Shown: positions 18,912 to 28,824 of the stretch, in pieces
Position numbering within the stretch: position 1 is the first letter of the stretch
Layout of the letters: every line of letters begins with the position of its first letter
Made by a program: the position numbers and the translations under genes
Origin: an uncultured bacterium
GTDB taxonomy: Bacteria > Bacteroidota > Bacteroidia > Bacteroidales > Bacteroidaceae
DNA length: 45,209 nt
Direction of reading: 5' to 3'
Assembly (NCBI GenBank): GCA_945869305.1
Contig: CAMBOH010000006.1
Location: 1 to 45,209 of the forward strand
Notes under the pieces: model-generated
Databases searched by the model: none
What the model was told of the DNA's origin: nothing
The model's input: the letters and a program-made list of their open reading frames with translations, nothing else

Positions 18912-19481
18912 ATGAAGAACATTGTGATATTCGGTGCCCCGGGTTCGGGAAAAGGCACGCAGAGCGAACTGCTCGTAAAAAAATACAACTTCAAGCATAT
19001 CTCGACCGGCGACGTGCTGCGCGCAGAAATCAAGAAGGAAACGGAGCTCGGCAAAACCGCCAAAGGCTACATCGATAATGGACAGCTCATCCCCGACAGC
19101 CTGATGATCAGCATTCTGGCAGCCACTTACGATGCGCTGTGCCCCTGCGAAGGTGTCATCTTCGACGGCTTCCCCCGCACCATTCCGCAAGCCGAAGCCC
19201 TGAAGCAGATGCTGGCAGAGCGAGGCACGGAAGTGGCCGGAATGCTCGAGCTCGATGTGCCCGAGGAGATGCTCATGGAGCGGCTCATCAATCGCGGCAA
19301 GACATCGGGACGTGCGGACGACAACGCCCAGACCATCCAGAAACGGCTCGGCGTGTATCACGCCCAGACGGCTCCGCTCATTGCGTGGTACGAGGCCGAA
19401 GGCAAACGCCATGCCGTGAAGGGTTATGGCGCACTGGAGGAAATCAATGCTGCGCTTTGTGCAGTGATTGACCGATTGTAG
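18912..19481 (+). CDS. adk: adenylate kinase
   Basis: MKNIVIFGAPGSGKGTQSELL, FDGFPRTIPQAEAL, RADDNAQTIQKRLGVYHAQTAPLI; start at 18912 rather than the longer ORF. Confidence 0.97.
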   Translation: MKNIVIFGAPGSGKGTQSELLVKKYNFKHISTGDVLRAEIKKETELGKTAKGYIDNGQLIPDSLMISILAATYDALCPCEGVIFDGFPRTIPQAEALKQMLAERGTEVAGMLELDVPEEMLMERLINRGKTSGRADDNAQTIQKRLGVYHAQTAPLIAWYEAEGKRHAVKGYGALEEINAALCAVIDRL

Positions 19482-19501
19482 TTCACACACAGTGAGGTAA
19501 T

Positions 19502-20668
19502 ATGCCCGAATCGAATTTCGTTGATTACGTAAAGATATATTGCCGCTCGGGAAAGGGCGGACGTGGCTCCATGCACATGCATCGTGCCAAGTACCAGCCC
19601 AACGGCGGGCCTGACGGAGGCGACGGCGGACGTGGCGGAAACATCTATCTGCGCGGCAACCATAACTATTGGACGTTGTTGCACCTGCGTTATGAGCGGC
19701 ATGTTTTTGCCGAGCATGGCGGCAACGGATCGAAGTGTTGTTCGCATGGGTCAGATGGAGCCGACCGCTATATTGACGTGCCGCCGGGCACAGTGGCCTA
19801 CAATGCAGAAACGGGAAAATACATCTGCGACGTGACCGAGGACGGTCAGGTGGTGATGTTACTGAAAGGTGGGCGCGGCGGATTGGGCAACTGGCAGTTC
19901 CGTACGGCTACCAATCAGGCCCCGCGCTACGCACAACCCGGCGAACCGATGCAGGAGATGATGGTCATTCTGGAGTTGAAGCTCCTGGCCGATGTGGGTT
20001 TGGTGGGCTTCCCGAATGCGGGCAAGTCCACGCTGGTCTCTTCGCTCTCTTCGGCCCGGCCCAAGATTGCCAACTATCCCTTCACCACCATGGAGCCGAG
20101 TCTGGGTGTGGTGGCCTACCGCGACGGCAAATCGTTCGTGATGGCCGACATACCGGGCATCATCGAGGGAGCAGCCGAAGGCCGCGGACTGGGCCTGCGC
20201 TTCCTGCGTCACATAGAGCGCAACTCCCTGCTGCTCTTCCTGGTTCCCGGCGATACCGATGATATCGGAAAGGAGTACCGCGTGCTGCTGGGTGAGCTTG
20301 AAAAATTCAATCCGCAGCTGCTCGACAAACACCGCGTACTGGCTGTGACCAAATGTGACTTGCTCGACGAGGAGCTGATGGAGATGCTCAAGGAGGACCT
20401 TCCCGACGACTTGCCGGTTGTCTACATCTCTGCCGTCAGCGGTTTCGGCCTGCAGCAGCTCAAGGATATGCTGTGGGAAGAGCTCAACAGCGAGAGCAAC
20501 AAGTTGCAGTCCGTTGCCGAAGGAGGCTCTATCGTGCACCGCGACCGCGAAGCTACGCTGCTGGCTACAGACTTTGCAGACTGGGATCCCGGCATCGAAC
20601 CCGACCCTGCCGATGAGGACGATTTCGATGAGATAGAAATCTACGACATGGAGGATTTGGAGGATTGA
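19502..20668 (+). CDS. obgE: Obg family GTPase
   Basis: Glycine-rich Obg fold ([34 protein letters not shown]), [36 protein letters not shown]; acidic C-terminus. Confidence 0.98.
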   Translation: MPESNFVDYVKIYCRSGKGGRGSMHMHRAKYQPNGGPDGGDGGRGGNIYLRGNHNYWTLLHLRYERHVFAEHGGNGSKCCSHGSDGADRYIDVPPGTVAYNAETGKYICDVTEDGQVVMLLKGGRGGLGNWQFRTATNQAPRYAQPGEPMQEMMVILELKLLADVGLVGFPNAGKSTLVSSLSSARPKIANYPFTTMEPSLGVVAYRDGKSFVMADIPGIIEGAAEGRGLGLRFLRHIERNSLLLFLVPGDTDDIGKEYRVLLGELEKFNPQLLDKHRVLAVTKCDLLDEELMEMLKEDLPDDLPVVYISAVSGFGLQQLKDMLWEELNSESNKLQSVAEGGSIVHRDREATLLATDFADWDPGIEPDPADEDDFDEIEIYDMEDLED

Positions 20669-20847
20669 TGAAGGGATTTGTCCAGTTTGAAAGTTGGTGA
20701 GTATGAAGCTTATAGTTTAGCGTTTAAATCTTGAGTTTAAAAGTTTATTACAACACTCACTGTGCGGCTGGTGTCTGCACTTCATGGTGACCTCATAAAC
20801 TCTCAACTCTTAACTTTCAATTCTCAGCACCCCACTCTTGCCTGTAT

Positions 20848-21705
20848 ATGCCTTTGCCCACTTCTACGCTATTATATTATCCGCTCCACGACCACGTCAG
20901 GGCATTTTCGACAACCCGTCTGTCACCTTTCGGCCTTTCGGCTGAGGAACTGCAGCAGATGGGCTGCTACGCGGCGTTTAATGTGACGCACTACTGCGGT
21001 GACGATCCGCAGCGGGTGCAGCGTAACCGCGAATGGCTGGCCGCACAGCTGGACATACTTCCCGGACGAATATGGCTGCCGCGTCAGACGCATACCGACC
21101 GCATTGCCTGTATCGACGATGACTTCCTGAAAATGGCCCCCGACAAGCAGCAGGAAAAACTGGATGAGGTGGATGCCCTTATTACCCAGATACCCCAACA
21201 GTGTATTGGCGTTTCGACGGCTGACTGCATCCCCGTGTTGCTCTATGATTCGCAGCACCATGCTGCAGCAGCCATTCATGCGGGGTGGCGCGGGACGCGG
21301 CAACGCATTGTCTCCAAAACCGTAGAGGCCATGCACCTGCGTTTCGGCACCCTGGCTTCGGAGCTGCGTGCAGTGATAGGTCCAGGCATATCTGCCGCAG
21401 CCTATGAGGTGGGCGAAGAGGTGGTCCGGCAGTTTCTGGATGCAGGATTTCCCCAGACGGTTGTGTGGCGCCGCGGTCCGGCGAACGACTCTCCCTATTC
21501 GAAACCCCATCTCGACCTTCAGGCCGCCAATTGCTACTTGCTCGAAGAAGCCGGCCTCGACTTGTCCCACATTCAGGTTGTGCCCGTCTGCACCTACCGC
21601 CAATGTGACAGCTTCTTTTCGGCACGCCGTCTGGGCATACAGTCCGGGCGCATCTACACGGCTGTAATCATATCTCCTACAGAACATGCAGCAGAAAACG
21701 TATAA
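20848..21705 (+). CDS. pgeF: multi-copper polyphenol oxidase/laccase-domain protein, PgeF/YfiH family
   Basis: TADCIPVLLYDSQHHAAAAIHAGWRGTRQRIV, IGPGISAAAYEVGEEVV signature. Confidence 0.93.
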   Translation: MPLPTSTLLYYPLHDHVRAFSTTRLSPFGLSAEELQQMGCYAAFNVTHYCGDDPQRVQRNREWLAAQLDILPGRIWLPRQTHTDRIACIDDDFLKMAPDKQQEKLDEVDALITQIPQQCIGVSTADCIPVLLYDSQHHAAAAIHAGWRGTRQRIVSKTVEAMHLRFGTLASELRAVIGPGISAAAYEVGEEVVRQFLDAGFPQTVVWRRGPANDSPYSKPHLDLQAANCYLLEEAGLDLSHIQVVPVCTYRQCDSFFSARRLGIQSGRIYTAVIISPTEHAAENV

Positions 21706-22537
21706 ACCTTCAACCGGCCGACGCCGCACTACGCGCAACCGACGCCGAACGAGCCGTTCGACGAAGTTGCCCCACCTGAAGCAAAGGCTGCGTACCATAG
21801 GTTTCAGGCTGGCATTGCTTTTCGGCGTGTCGTTGGTATGCTATCTGGTCTACGTCTATGCTGTCGCTCCCTACACCTCACGCTGGCAGGCACTCTATGG
21901 CAACGAAACCTATCCCGAAGGGTTCTCTATCCGCGGCATCGACATCAGCCACCATCAGGGCGAAATAGACTGGGAACAGCTGTCAAGGGCACAAATAGGC
22001 AACGAGGCCATTTGCTTTGTGTTCATCAAGGCTACCGAGGGCAAGAATTTTCTGGACGAGAACTTCAACGACAACTTCTACCAGGCCCGCGAATTTGGCT
22101 TCCTGCGCGGTGCCTACCATTACTTCAAGCCCAACATACCCGCCGAGGCGCAGGCCAGATACTTCCTGAAGCAGGTGCATCTCGAAGAAGGCGACCTCCC
22201 TCCGGTGCTCGATATTGAAGAAACGGGCGGTCTGTCTCCCGAACAGTTGCGCAAGGTTGCCCTCATCTGGCTCAATATGGTTGAGAAGCGCTATGGCGTG
22301 CCCCCCATTCTCTACACGAACTACAAGTTCAAACTCGACTACCTCAACACGCCTGAGTTCAAACGCTACCCTTACTGGATAGCCCATTATTACGTGCGTT
22401 CGCTCACCTACAAGGGTAGCTGGAAGTTCTGGCAGCACACCGATTGCGGCCGACTGCCCGGCATCAAGGAGAAGGTCGACCTGAACATATACAACGGGTC
22501 TATGTACGACCTGCGCCGCCTCTGCATCGGGTCGTAG
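21686..22537 (+). CDS. GH25 family lysozyme with basic cytoplasmic tail and N-terminal TM anchor
   Basis: RGIDISHHQGEIDWEQL, FVFIKATEGKNFLDENFNDNF, PPVLDIEE; very basic N-terminus RRRTTRNRRRTSRSTK then TM LALLFGVSLVCYLVYVYAV. Confidence 0.93.
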   Translation: MQQKTYKPSTGRRRTTRNRRRTSRSTKLPHLKQRLRTIGFRLALLFGVSLVCYLVYVYAVAPYTSRWQALYGNETYPEGFSIRGIDISHHQGEIDWEQLSRAQIGNEAICFVFIKATEGKNFLDENFNDNFYQAREFGFLRGAYHYFKPNIPAEAQARYFLKQVHLEEGDLPPVLDIEETGGLSPEQLRKVALIWLNMVEKRYGVPPILYTNYKFKLDYLNTPEFKRYPYWIAHYYVRSLTYKGSWKFWQHTDCGRLPGIKEKVDLNIYNGSMYDLRRLCIGS

Positions 22538-22659
22538 ACGGGTTTGCCGAAAGTAATGGATAAAGTAATGGATTATGGGATAAGGCCCCCCAAAATAACA
22601 AGGAAGCCTCTACTAAGGCCGAGGAAATGGGGGGGGTCTTCCAGCCAACCAGAGGCGAT

Positions 22660-22745
22660 GCTGGCCGGGAGAGCAGGCTTATGGGCCTGCTGTTCTCGTA
22701 TAAAGCATACCTTTGCCTGCTCTCCCAGTCGTTAGCGCTACACAT
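22660..22745. repeat. copy of dispersed CTGCTCTCCCAGTCGTTAGCGCTAC repeat with flanking inverted arm
   Basis: ccgggagagcaggc...gcctgctctcccagtcgttagcgctac; the arms gagagcaggc / gcctgctctc are reverse complements. Confidence 0.6.
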
Positions 22746-22857
22746 TGAATATGCCTTGTGTGGTTCTACGATAGTTTAAAGTTGAAGAGTTTGAAGTTGA
22801 AGAGTTTATAATCATGCTCAACGGGCGGACAACTCCGCCTTGCATTCACAGCACACT

Positions 22858-24183
22858 ATGAAACGAACAGGTACACTCCTCTTGCTGTCCTGCCTCTGGG
22901 CTGGATGTCTGGAAGCCCAGACCGCAGCATCCTCCTACGTTCCCGCACCTGAAAACCTGGAGGCGCGGCAAGCCTTCAGTGATGCCCGCTTCGGCATCTT
23001 CCTGCACTGGGGGCTGTACAGCCTCTTTGCCCAAGGCGAATGGTACATGCAGAATGAAGGCATAGACCGACACGAATATGCCAAGGCCATGGATGCCTTC
23101 TATCCTCATTCCTTCAATGCCACGCAATGGGTCCAGGCCATCAAGGCATCCGGTGCCCGCTACATCTGTTTCACGTCGCGCCACCATGAGGGCTTCTCCA
23201 TGTGGGACACCCGATGCTCGGACTACAACATCATGCACACACCCTGGGCACAGGACGTAGTGAAGCAGTTGGCCGACGCCTGCCACGAGCAGCAGATAGG
23301 GCTTCACCTCTACTATTCCCACATAGACTGGACTCGCGACGATTATCCCATGGGACGTACAGGGCGCAACACGGGCAAGGATCCCGCACGGGCCGACTGG
23401 CCTTCCTATTATCGTTTCATGAACGCGCAGCTTACCGAGTTGCTCACCCGCTATGGCCGGATTGACGGCATCTGGTTCGACGGTATGTGGGACCACGACC
23501 AGGACGCGCAGACCTTCGACTGGCAGCTGGCTGAACAATACCGCCTCATCCACAGCCTCCAGCCCGCTTGCATCATCGGCAACAACCACCACCAGACGCC
23601 CTTCGAAGGCGAAGACATGCAGATGTTCGAACGCGATGTGCCTGGTGAGAACAAGGCTGGGCTGTCGGGACAAAGCATCAGTGCGCTGCCACTCGAAACC
23701 TGCGAAACCATGAATGGCATGTGGGGCTATAAGATAAAAGACCAGAACTACAAGTCCACCCCTACCCTGATTCGCCTTCTGGTGCGTACAGCCTCGAAGG
23801 GAGCCAACCTGCTGCTCAACATCGGTCCGCAGCCAAACGGCGCATTGCCGGCAACAGCCTTGAGCCGCTTGCGCGAAATGGGCGAATGGCTCAACGGTCC
23901 TGCCGGCGAAAGCATCTATGCCACCGTGGCCGGACCGGTCAGCATGGGCGACACCATCGTCAGCACCCGCAGTCGCAGGGAGGGAAGTATCTACCTGCAT
24001 CTGCTCACCGACAACGTGCCCTCCACCCTCACCCTGCCGCTCGACGAGAAGGTGAAGTCAGCTACAGCCCTGCTAACGGGCGAGAAGCTTGCCTTCAGGT
24101 TCGACCGCAAGCAACGCACGCTCACCCTTACCTTGCCACAGGCTCCCCGAGGGCAGGTGGATTATATTGTGAAGCTCAATTAG
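22858..24183 (+). CDS. GH29 alpha-L-fucosidase, secreted
   Basis: Signal peptide MKRTGTLLLLSCLWAGCLEAQ; RFGIFLHWGLYSLFAQGEWYM, SRHHEGFSMWDT, RYGRIDGIWFDGMWD, GANLLLNIGPQPNG. Confidence 0.93.
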   Translation: MKRTGTLLLLSCLWAGCLEAQTAASSYVPAPENLEARQAFSDARFGIFLHWGLYSLFAQGEWYMQNEGIDRHEYAKAMDAFYPHSFNATQWVQAIKASGARYICFTSRHHEGFSMWDTRCSDYNIMHTPWAQDVVKQLADACHEQQIGLHLYYSHIDWTRDDYPMGRTGRNTGKDPARADWPSYYRFMNAQLTELLTRYGRIDGIWFDGMWDHDQDAQTFDWQLAEQYRLIHSLQPACIIGNNHHQTPFEGEDMQMFERDVPGENKAGLSGQSISALPLETCETMNGMWGYKIKDQNYKSTPTLIRLLVRTASKGANLLLNIGPQPNGALPATALSRLREMGEWLNGPAGESIYATVAGPVSMGDTIVSTRSRREGSIYLHLLTDNVPSTLTLPLDEKVKSATALLTGEKLAFRFDRKQRTLTLTLPQAPRGQVDYIVKLN

Positions 24184-24240
24184 CGCAGGAAAACCCTGTA
24201 GTGCTTTAACCTGAACCTTTAACCCGAATCCTCATATATC

Positions 24241-25512
24241 TTGAACCTTTCCTATAAGTTGCTTTGCCTGCTCGTTGGCCTGTTGCCGGCTGTTCTCTGT
24301 GCACAACCGGCACGCACAACGCTGTTGGCCCCTCACCTGCATTCTCTGCGGCTGACGGTCAACGGCAATGCCGAGCAGTTCCCTGTCATCAGGTTGGATG
24401 GAACGGACCAGCTGGAGGTTTCGTTTGACGATCTCACCCACGCCTACCGCCGTTACACCTACAGCATCACCCATTGCGATTGGCAGGGCAACCCAACCGA
24501 CGAGCTCTTTGAGAGCGATTACGTGGATGCTGTGGCCGAGAGCGAGGTCATCGACGACTACCAGCCCAGCATCAACACCAGCGTGCAGTACCTGCATTAT
24601 CGCTTAGCACTGCCCAACGGGCACATGCGTCCGCTGCTTTCGGGCAACTATCTCCTGACGGTCTTTGCCGACAATGACGAAGGCGAGCCAGAACCTGTGG
24701 TGAAAACCTACTTTGGGGTGGTCGACACGCAGGTGGGCATAGAAGCAACGTGTACGACCAATACCGAAGTGGACTGGAACGAGTCACACCAGCAGCTTTC
24801 GCTCAAGCTGAACATGGCCGGCTTGGTCTTGCGCGATGCCGAGAGCGAAGTGAAAACCATTGTCATGCAGAACCGTCGCTATGACACGGCTGTCTGTGGT
24901 GCCGCACCCACGGCGCAAAGTGGCAACACGCTGTTGTGGGAACACGACCGCCGGCTGCTGTTCAAGGCGGGCAATGAATATCGCAAAATGGAAATGCTAT
25001 CCACCCGCTATCCCGGTATGCACGGCGAGAGTATGCGCTGGTTTGAGCCTTACTTCCATTACACACTACAGCCCGATGCCCCGCGTAGGAATTATCTCTA
25101 CGACGAAGACCGCGACGGCTGCTGGTTCGTGAGAGCTTCGGGTGCCGCCGAGGCAGACCATGAGGCCGATTATGTGCTCACCCACTTCACGCTCGACATG
25201 TTGCCCCAGACAGGACGAAAGGTTTACATCGACGGCAACTGGACACACCCCGACCTTCGCGAACGCTATCTCATGCACTACAACCATGACACACAATGTT
25301 ACGAAGCAGCCCTGCTGCTCAAGCTGGGTTACTATAACTACCAGTACCTGTGTGTAGACAGTGACAGCTCCGACAGACTGCAGACCGCCCCCATAGAGGG
25401 TGATTTCTATCAGACCGAAAACGAGTATAACGTCTTGGTATACTATCGCTCCACGGCCGGACGCTATTGGCAGCTTGTCGGATGTCGGACGCTACGCACG
25501 GCACGTGTGTGA
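24241..25512 (+). CDS. DUF5103-like protein (type IX secretion plug family)
   Basis: LRLTVNGNAEQFPVIRLDGTDQLEVSFDDLTHAYRRYTYSITHCDWQGNPTDELFESDYVD resembles the DUF5103 N-terminal region; TTG start presumed. Confidence 0.75.
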   Translation: MNLSYKLLCLLVGLLPAVLCAQPARTTLLAPHLHSLRLTVNGNAEQFPVIRLDGTDQLEVSFDDLTHAYRRYTYSITHCDWQGNPTDELFESDYVDAVAESEVIDDYQPSINTSVQYLHYRLALPNGHMRPLLSGNYLLTVFADNDEGEPEPVVKTYFGVVDTQVGIEATCTTNTEVDWNESHQQLSLKLNMAGLVLRDAESEVKTIVMQNRRYDTAVCGAAPTAQSGNTLLWEHDRRLLFKAGNEYRKMEMLSTRYPGMHGESMRWFEPYFHYTLQPDAPRRNYLYDEDRDGCWFVRASGAAEADHEADYVLTHFTLDMLPQTGRKVYIDGNWTHPDLRERYLMHYNHDTQCYEAALLLKLGYYNYQYLCVDSDSSDRLQTAPIEGDFYQTENEYNVLVYYRSTAGRYWQLVGCRTLRTARV

Positions 25513-25575
25513 TCAATGAAGTGTAGGGGAAAAACAAGCTGGTAAACTTTTAAACTCTTCAACTCTTCATATCCC

Positions 25576-26510
25576 ATGAACATCGTTTTCCTAGACGGAT
25601 ACACCATCAATCCCGGTGACCTCACCTGGCAACCGCTCGAAGCGTTGGGACACCTTACGGTGTACGACCGCACCGAACCCGACGAAGTGCTCCAACGCGC
25701 TGCAGGGGCTGAGGTGCTGATAGTCAACAAGACCTGTCTCACTGCAGACCATTTCGAAGCCCTCAAGTCCTTGAAGCTGGTCTGCGTGGCAGCTACCGGC
25801 TACGACCGCATCGACACGGCATTGTCGTGTGCAACTGTGCGGGCTACTCCAGCCTCTCGGTGGCACAGATGGTCGTTTCGCTGCTGCTTGAAGCCTTCGA
25901 TTCAGTGGGCTTCTACGCCGAGCAGAACCGTCGCGGAGCCTGGAGCGACAGCCCCGATTTCTGTTACACCGTAAAGCCCCGCGTCGAACTGGCTGGCAAG
26001 CGGATGGCCATTGTCGGCTTCGGCAACATTGGCCGCACAGTGGCCTGCATCATGCAGGCCTTCGGCATGAAGCTCTATGCCGTAAGCAGCAAAGCAGATC
26101 ACGAACTGCCTGCGGAGGTGCAGAAAATCAGTCTGGAGGATGCTTTTGCCACCTGCGACATCGTCAGTCTGAACTGTCCGCTCACAGCGCAGAATCGAGG
26201 CTTTGTCAATGCCAGCCTCCTGGCCCGTTCCAACCCTCGTCTGGTGCTGGTCAATACGGCACGTGGCGCATTGGTCGACGAACAAGCGGTGGCCGAAGCC
26301 CTGCAACAGGACCGGCTCGGTGCATATTGCACCGATGTGCTGACCCATGAACCTCCAGCATCCGACTGTCCGTTGCTCTCTGCCCCCAACTGTTACATCA
26401 CTCCGCATATTGGCTGGGACACCATCGAGGCCCGCCGGCGCATCCTCGCCATATTGGTCGACAACATCCGTGCTTTCCAGACTGGCAGTCCCATCAGCGT
26501 GGTTAACTGA
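25576..26510 (+). pseudogene. D-2-hydroxyacid dehydrogenase, frameshifted near 25818
   Basis: ORF 25576..25974 carries the N-terminal half (...CVAATGYDRIDTA) and ORF 25827..26510, extended upstream in frame as GIVVCNC, carries the Rossmann half (VGFGNIGRTVACIMQAFGMKLYA...NTARGALVDEQAVAEAL); different frames meet at 25818. Confidence 0.8.
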
Positions 26511-26623
26511 CGGTCGCAACCTTCTCCTTGGGCTATGCCTTCAATCAGACATTCATGCCGAAAGGCATCTGAGCCGCTCATGCCATATGGTCTACTTTCT
26601 GGAGATTGTATCAGCTTTTCGGA

Positions 26624-26692
26624 GAAGTATATCTTCTATCGCGGATGAAGTATATCTTCTATCACGGATGAAGTATATCTTCTATTATGGAT
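26624..26692. repeat. 3 x 23-bp perfect-period tandem repeat (GAAGTATATCTTCTATYRYGGAT)
   Basis: gaagtatatcttctatcgcggat / gaagtatatcttctatcacggat / gaagtatatcttctattatggat. Confidence 0.95.
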
Positions 26693-26897
26693 AAGTACAT
26701 TGTCCTCCAGCCGATATGTGTAAAACAAGTGTTCAAGGTAAGCCCTGAAAGGACCAAGGCGTTGATTCATACGCTTTCCCTTTCATGTTTGCTTCCTGAC
26801 ACTTCGGCTTTTACTTTAATGTCAAATTCTAAGCTTCAAGCTTCAACTTTAGGTTCCAGACTCTGAACCTCATAATCAGATAAACTCCCTATCCTCT

Positions 26898-27509
26898 ATG
26901 TTAACATTCGTACAAATCCTGGACTTCATAGGTACGTTGGCCTTCGCCATATCCGGCATACGTTTGGCTTCGGCCAAGCAATTTGACCTGTTCGGTGCCT
27001 ATGTGGTAGGTGTCACCACCGCCATTGGCGGCGGCACCATGCGCGACCTGTTGCTCAGCCAGCCCCCCTTCTGGATGACCAACCCCTTCTACCTCATCTG
27101 TTCGGCCATCGCCCTGGTCTGGGTAATCGTGTTCCGCCGTTTCCTGGTGCGGCAAAACAATACCTGGTTCCTTTTCGACTCCATTGGTCTGGCCCTCTTC
27201 ACTGTGACAGGTATCGAAAAGACCATCAGTGCGGGTTTCCCCTTCTGGACTGCCATCATCATGGGTACCCTTACCGGAGCGGGTGGCGGTGTATTCCGCG
27301 ACGTGTTCATCAACGAAGTGCCGCTCATCTTCCGCAAGGAGATCTATGCCCTGGCCTGCGTGATTGGCGGACTGGTGTACTACACCTGTCATAAGGTCGG
27401 CTTGGACAACGTGCAGGCTGGTCTTATTTGCGGCACCTCGGTCATGCTCACCCGTTTCCTGGCCGTGAAATATCATCTCCATCTGCCTGTGCTGAAGCGT
27501 GAAGACTGA
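26898..27509 (+). CDS. trimeric intracellular cation (TRIC) channel family protein (UPF0126)
   Basis: Two glycine-rich repeats (AIGGGTMRDLLL and GAGGGVFRDVF) within a 7-TM protein. Confidence 0.93.
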   Translation: MLTFVQILDFIGTLAFAISGIRLASAKQFDLFGAYVVGVTTAIGGGTMRDLLLSQPPFWMTNPFYLICSAIALVWVIVFRRFLVRQNNTWFLFDSIGLALFTVTGIEKTISAGFPFWTAIIMGTLTGAGGGVFRDVFINEVPLIFRKEIYALACVIGGLVYYTCHKVGLDNVQAGLICGTSVMLTRFLAVKYHLHLPVLKRED

Positions 27510-27513
27510 AACC

Positions 27514-28710
27514 ATGCTCTATCTGCACATTCCCTTTTGCCAAAGTCGTTGCATCTACTGCGACTTCTACTCCACTACCGGCACTGCTGCTCTGCGCCGT
27601 GATTTTGTCAGGCAGCTGTGTCGGGAACTGGAGTGGCGCAAGGACTATTTGCTGCAAGCCTCCGGAGAGATTCCCGCACTGTCACCAGATGATTGGAGAG
27701 GTGTCCGTCAGCAGCGTGGTACAGGTCATACTGCCTGTTTGTCGTCGGTCTATTGGGGGGGCGGAACTCCTTCGCAGCTCCATGAGTCGGAGATTGAAAC
27801 GTTGCTCGAGGTCATACACCGCCATTACACCCTGCTGCCGGAGGCCGAAGTGACCTTCGAGGCCAATCCCGATGACATCACCCCCGAATTGGTCTCCCTC
27901 CTGCGTAGTTGCGGTGTCAATCGCGTGAGTTTGGGCGTACAAAGTTTTTCCGACACGTTGTTGCAGATGCTCCATCGTCGTCATTCGGCAGCCCGTGCCA
28001 TACAGGCCGTCGAAACCCTTCAGACTGGCGGCATCGACAATATCAGCATAGACCTCATTTACGGCTTGCCAGGACAAACGTTGGAGAGCTTTCGCAGCGA
28101 CTGCCGGCAGGCGCTCAGTCTGCCCGTCACCCACCTGTCCTCCTATGCCCTGAGTGTGGAGCCGCACACCCCGTTGAGCCGCATGATAGACCGCGGACAG
28201 TTGCAGCCGGCCGACGAGGAGCTGTTTCTGGCACAATACGAGGTGTTGCTCGATGCCACTGCTGCTGCCGGTTTTGAGCACTATGAGATATCCAACTTCT
28301 GTCGTCCCGGCTTCCGTGCGCGCCATAACTCGGGTTATTGGCAGGGGGTGCCCTATCTGGGAGTAGGTCCGGGAGCACATTCCTTTGATCTGGTCAGCCG
28401 CCGTGTCAACAGTCCCGACCTGCATGGATATATCCAAGCAGCAGGTTCTGACGTGCCGCACGAAACAGAGCAACTCACCCGTCGCGACCGCATCAACGAG
28501 TTCACATTCACCTCCCTGCGCACTTCCGACGGACTCGACCTGGCCCTCATGGAACAGCAGTTTGGCCTGTCGGTACGCCAGACGGTAGCACGCTGCGCCC
28601 TGCCGCACCTCCGTGCACAGCGTCTCGTACAGTGCGGCACGGTGTTGCGGCTCACGCGTAGCGGTCTCTTTGTCAGTGACAGCGTGATGAGCGACCTGAT
28701 GCTCGACTGA
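27514..28710 (+). CDS. hemW: radical SAM protein HemW-like (coproporphyrinogen III oxidase-like)
   Basis: LYLHIPFCQSRCIYCDFYST (CxxxCxxC), SVYWGGGTPSQL, VNRVSLGVQSFSD, GLPGQTLESF. Confidence 0.95.
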   Translation: MLYLHIPFCQSRCIYCDFYSTTGTAALRRDFVRQLCRELEWRKDYLLQASGEIPALSPDDWRGVRQQRGTGHTACLSSVYWGGGTPSQLHESEIETLLEVIHRHYTLLPEAEVTFEANPDDITPELVSLLRSCGVNRVSLGVQSFSDTLLQMLHRRHSAARAIQAVETLQTGGIDNISIDLIYGLPGQTLESFRSDCRQALSLPVTHLSSYALSVEPHTPLSRMIDRGQLQPADEELFLAQYEVLLDATAAAGFEHYEISNFCRPGFRARHNSGYWQGVPYLGVGPGAHSFDLVSRRVNSPDLHGYIQAAGSDVPHETEQLTRRDRINEFTFTSLRTSDGLDLALMEQQFGLSVRQTVARCALPHLRAQRLVQCGTVLRLTRSGLFVSDSVMSDLMLD

Positions 28711-28824
28711 TTCCGGCACAGCCCCCTTGAACATGTTCGCCTCCACGTGGCGAACAGCTTGGGGCAATCCAGACTCTTTCCTTACTCTTGCACTATCCTT
28801 TTCCATCCTATAACCTTACGACCT

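Noticed and set aside
22846-24000. 384-aa minus-strand ORF antisense to the fucosidase
   Set aside because: GH29 motifs are unambiguous on the plus strand.
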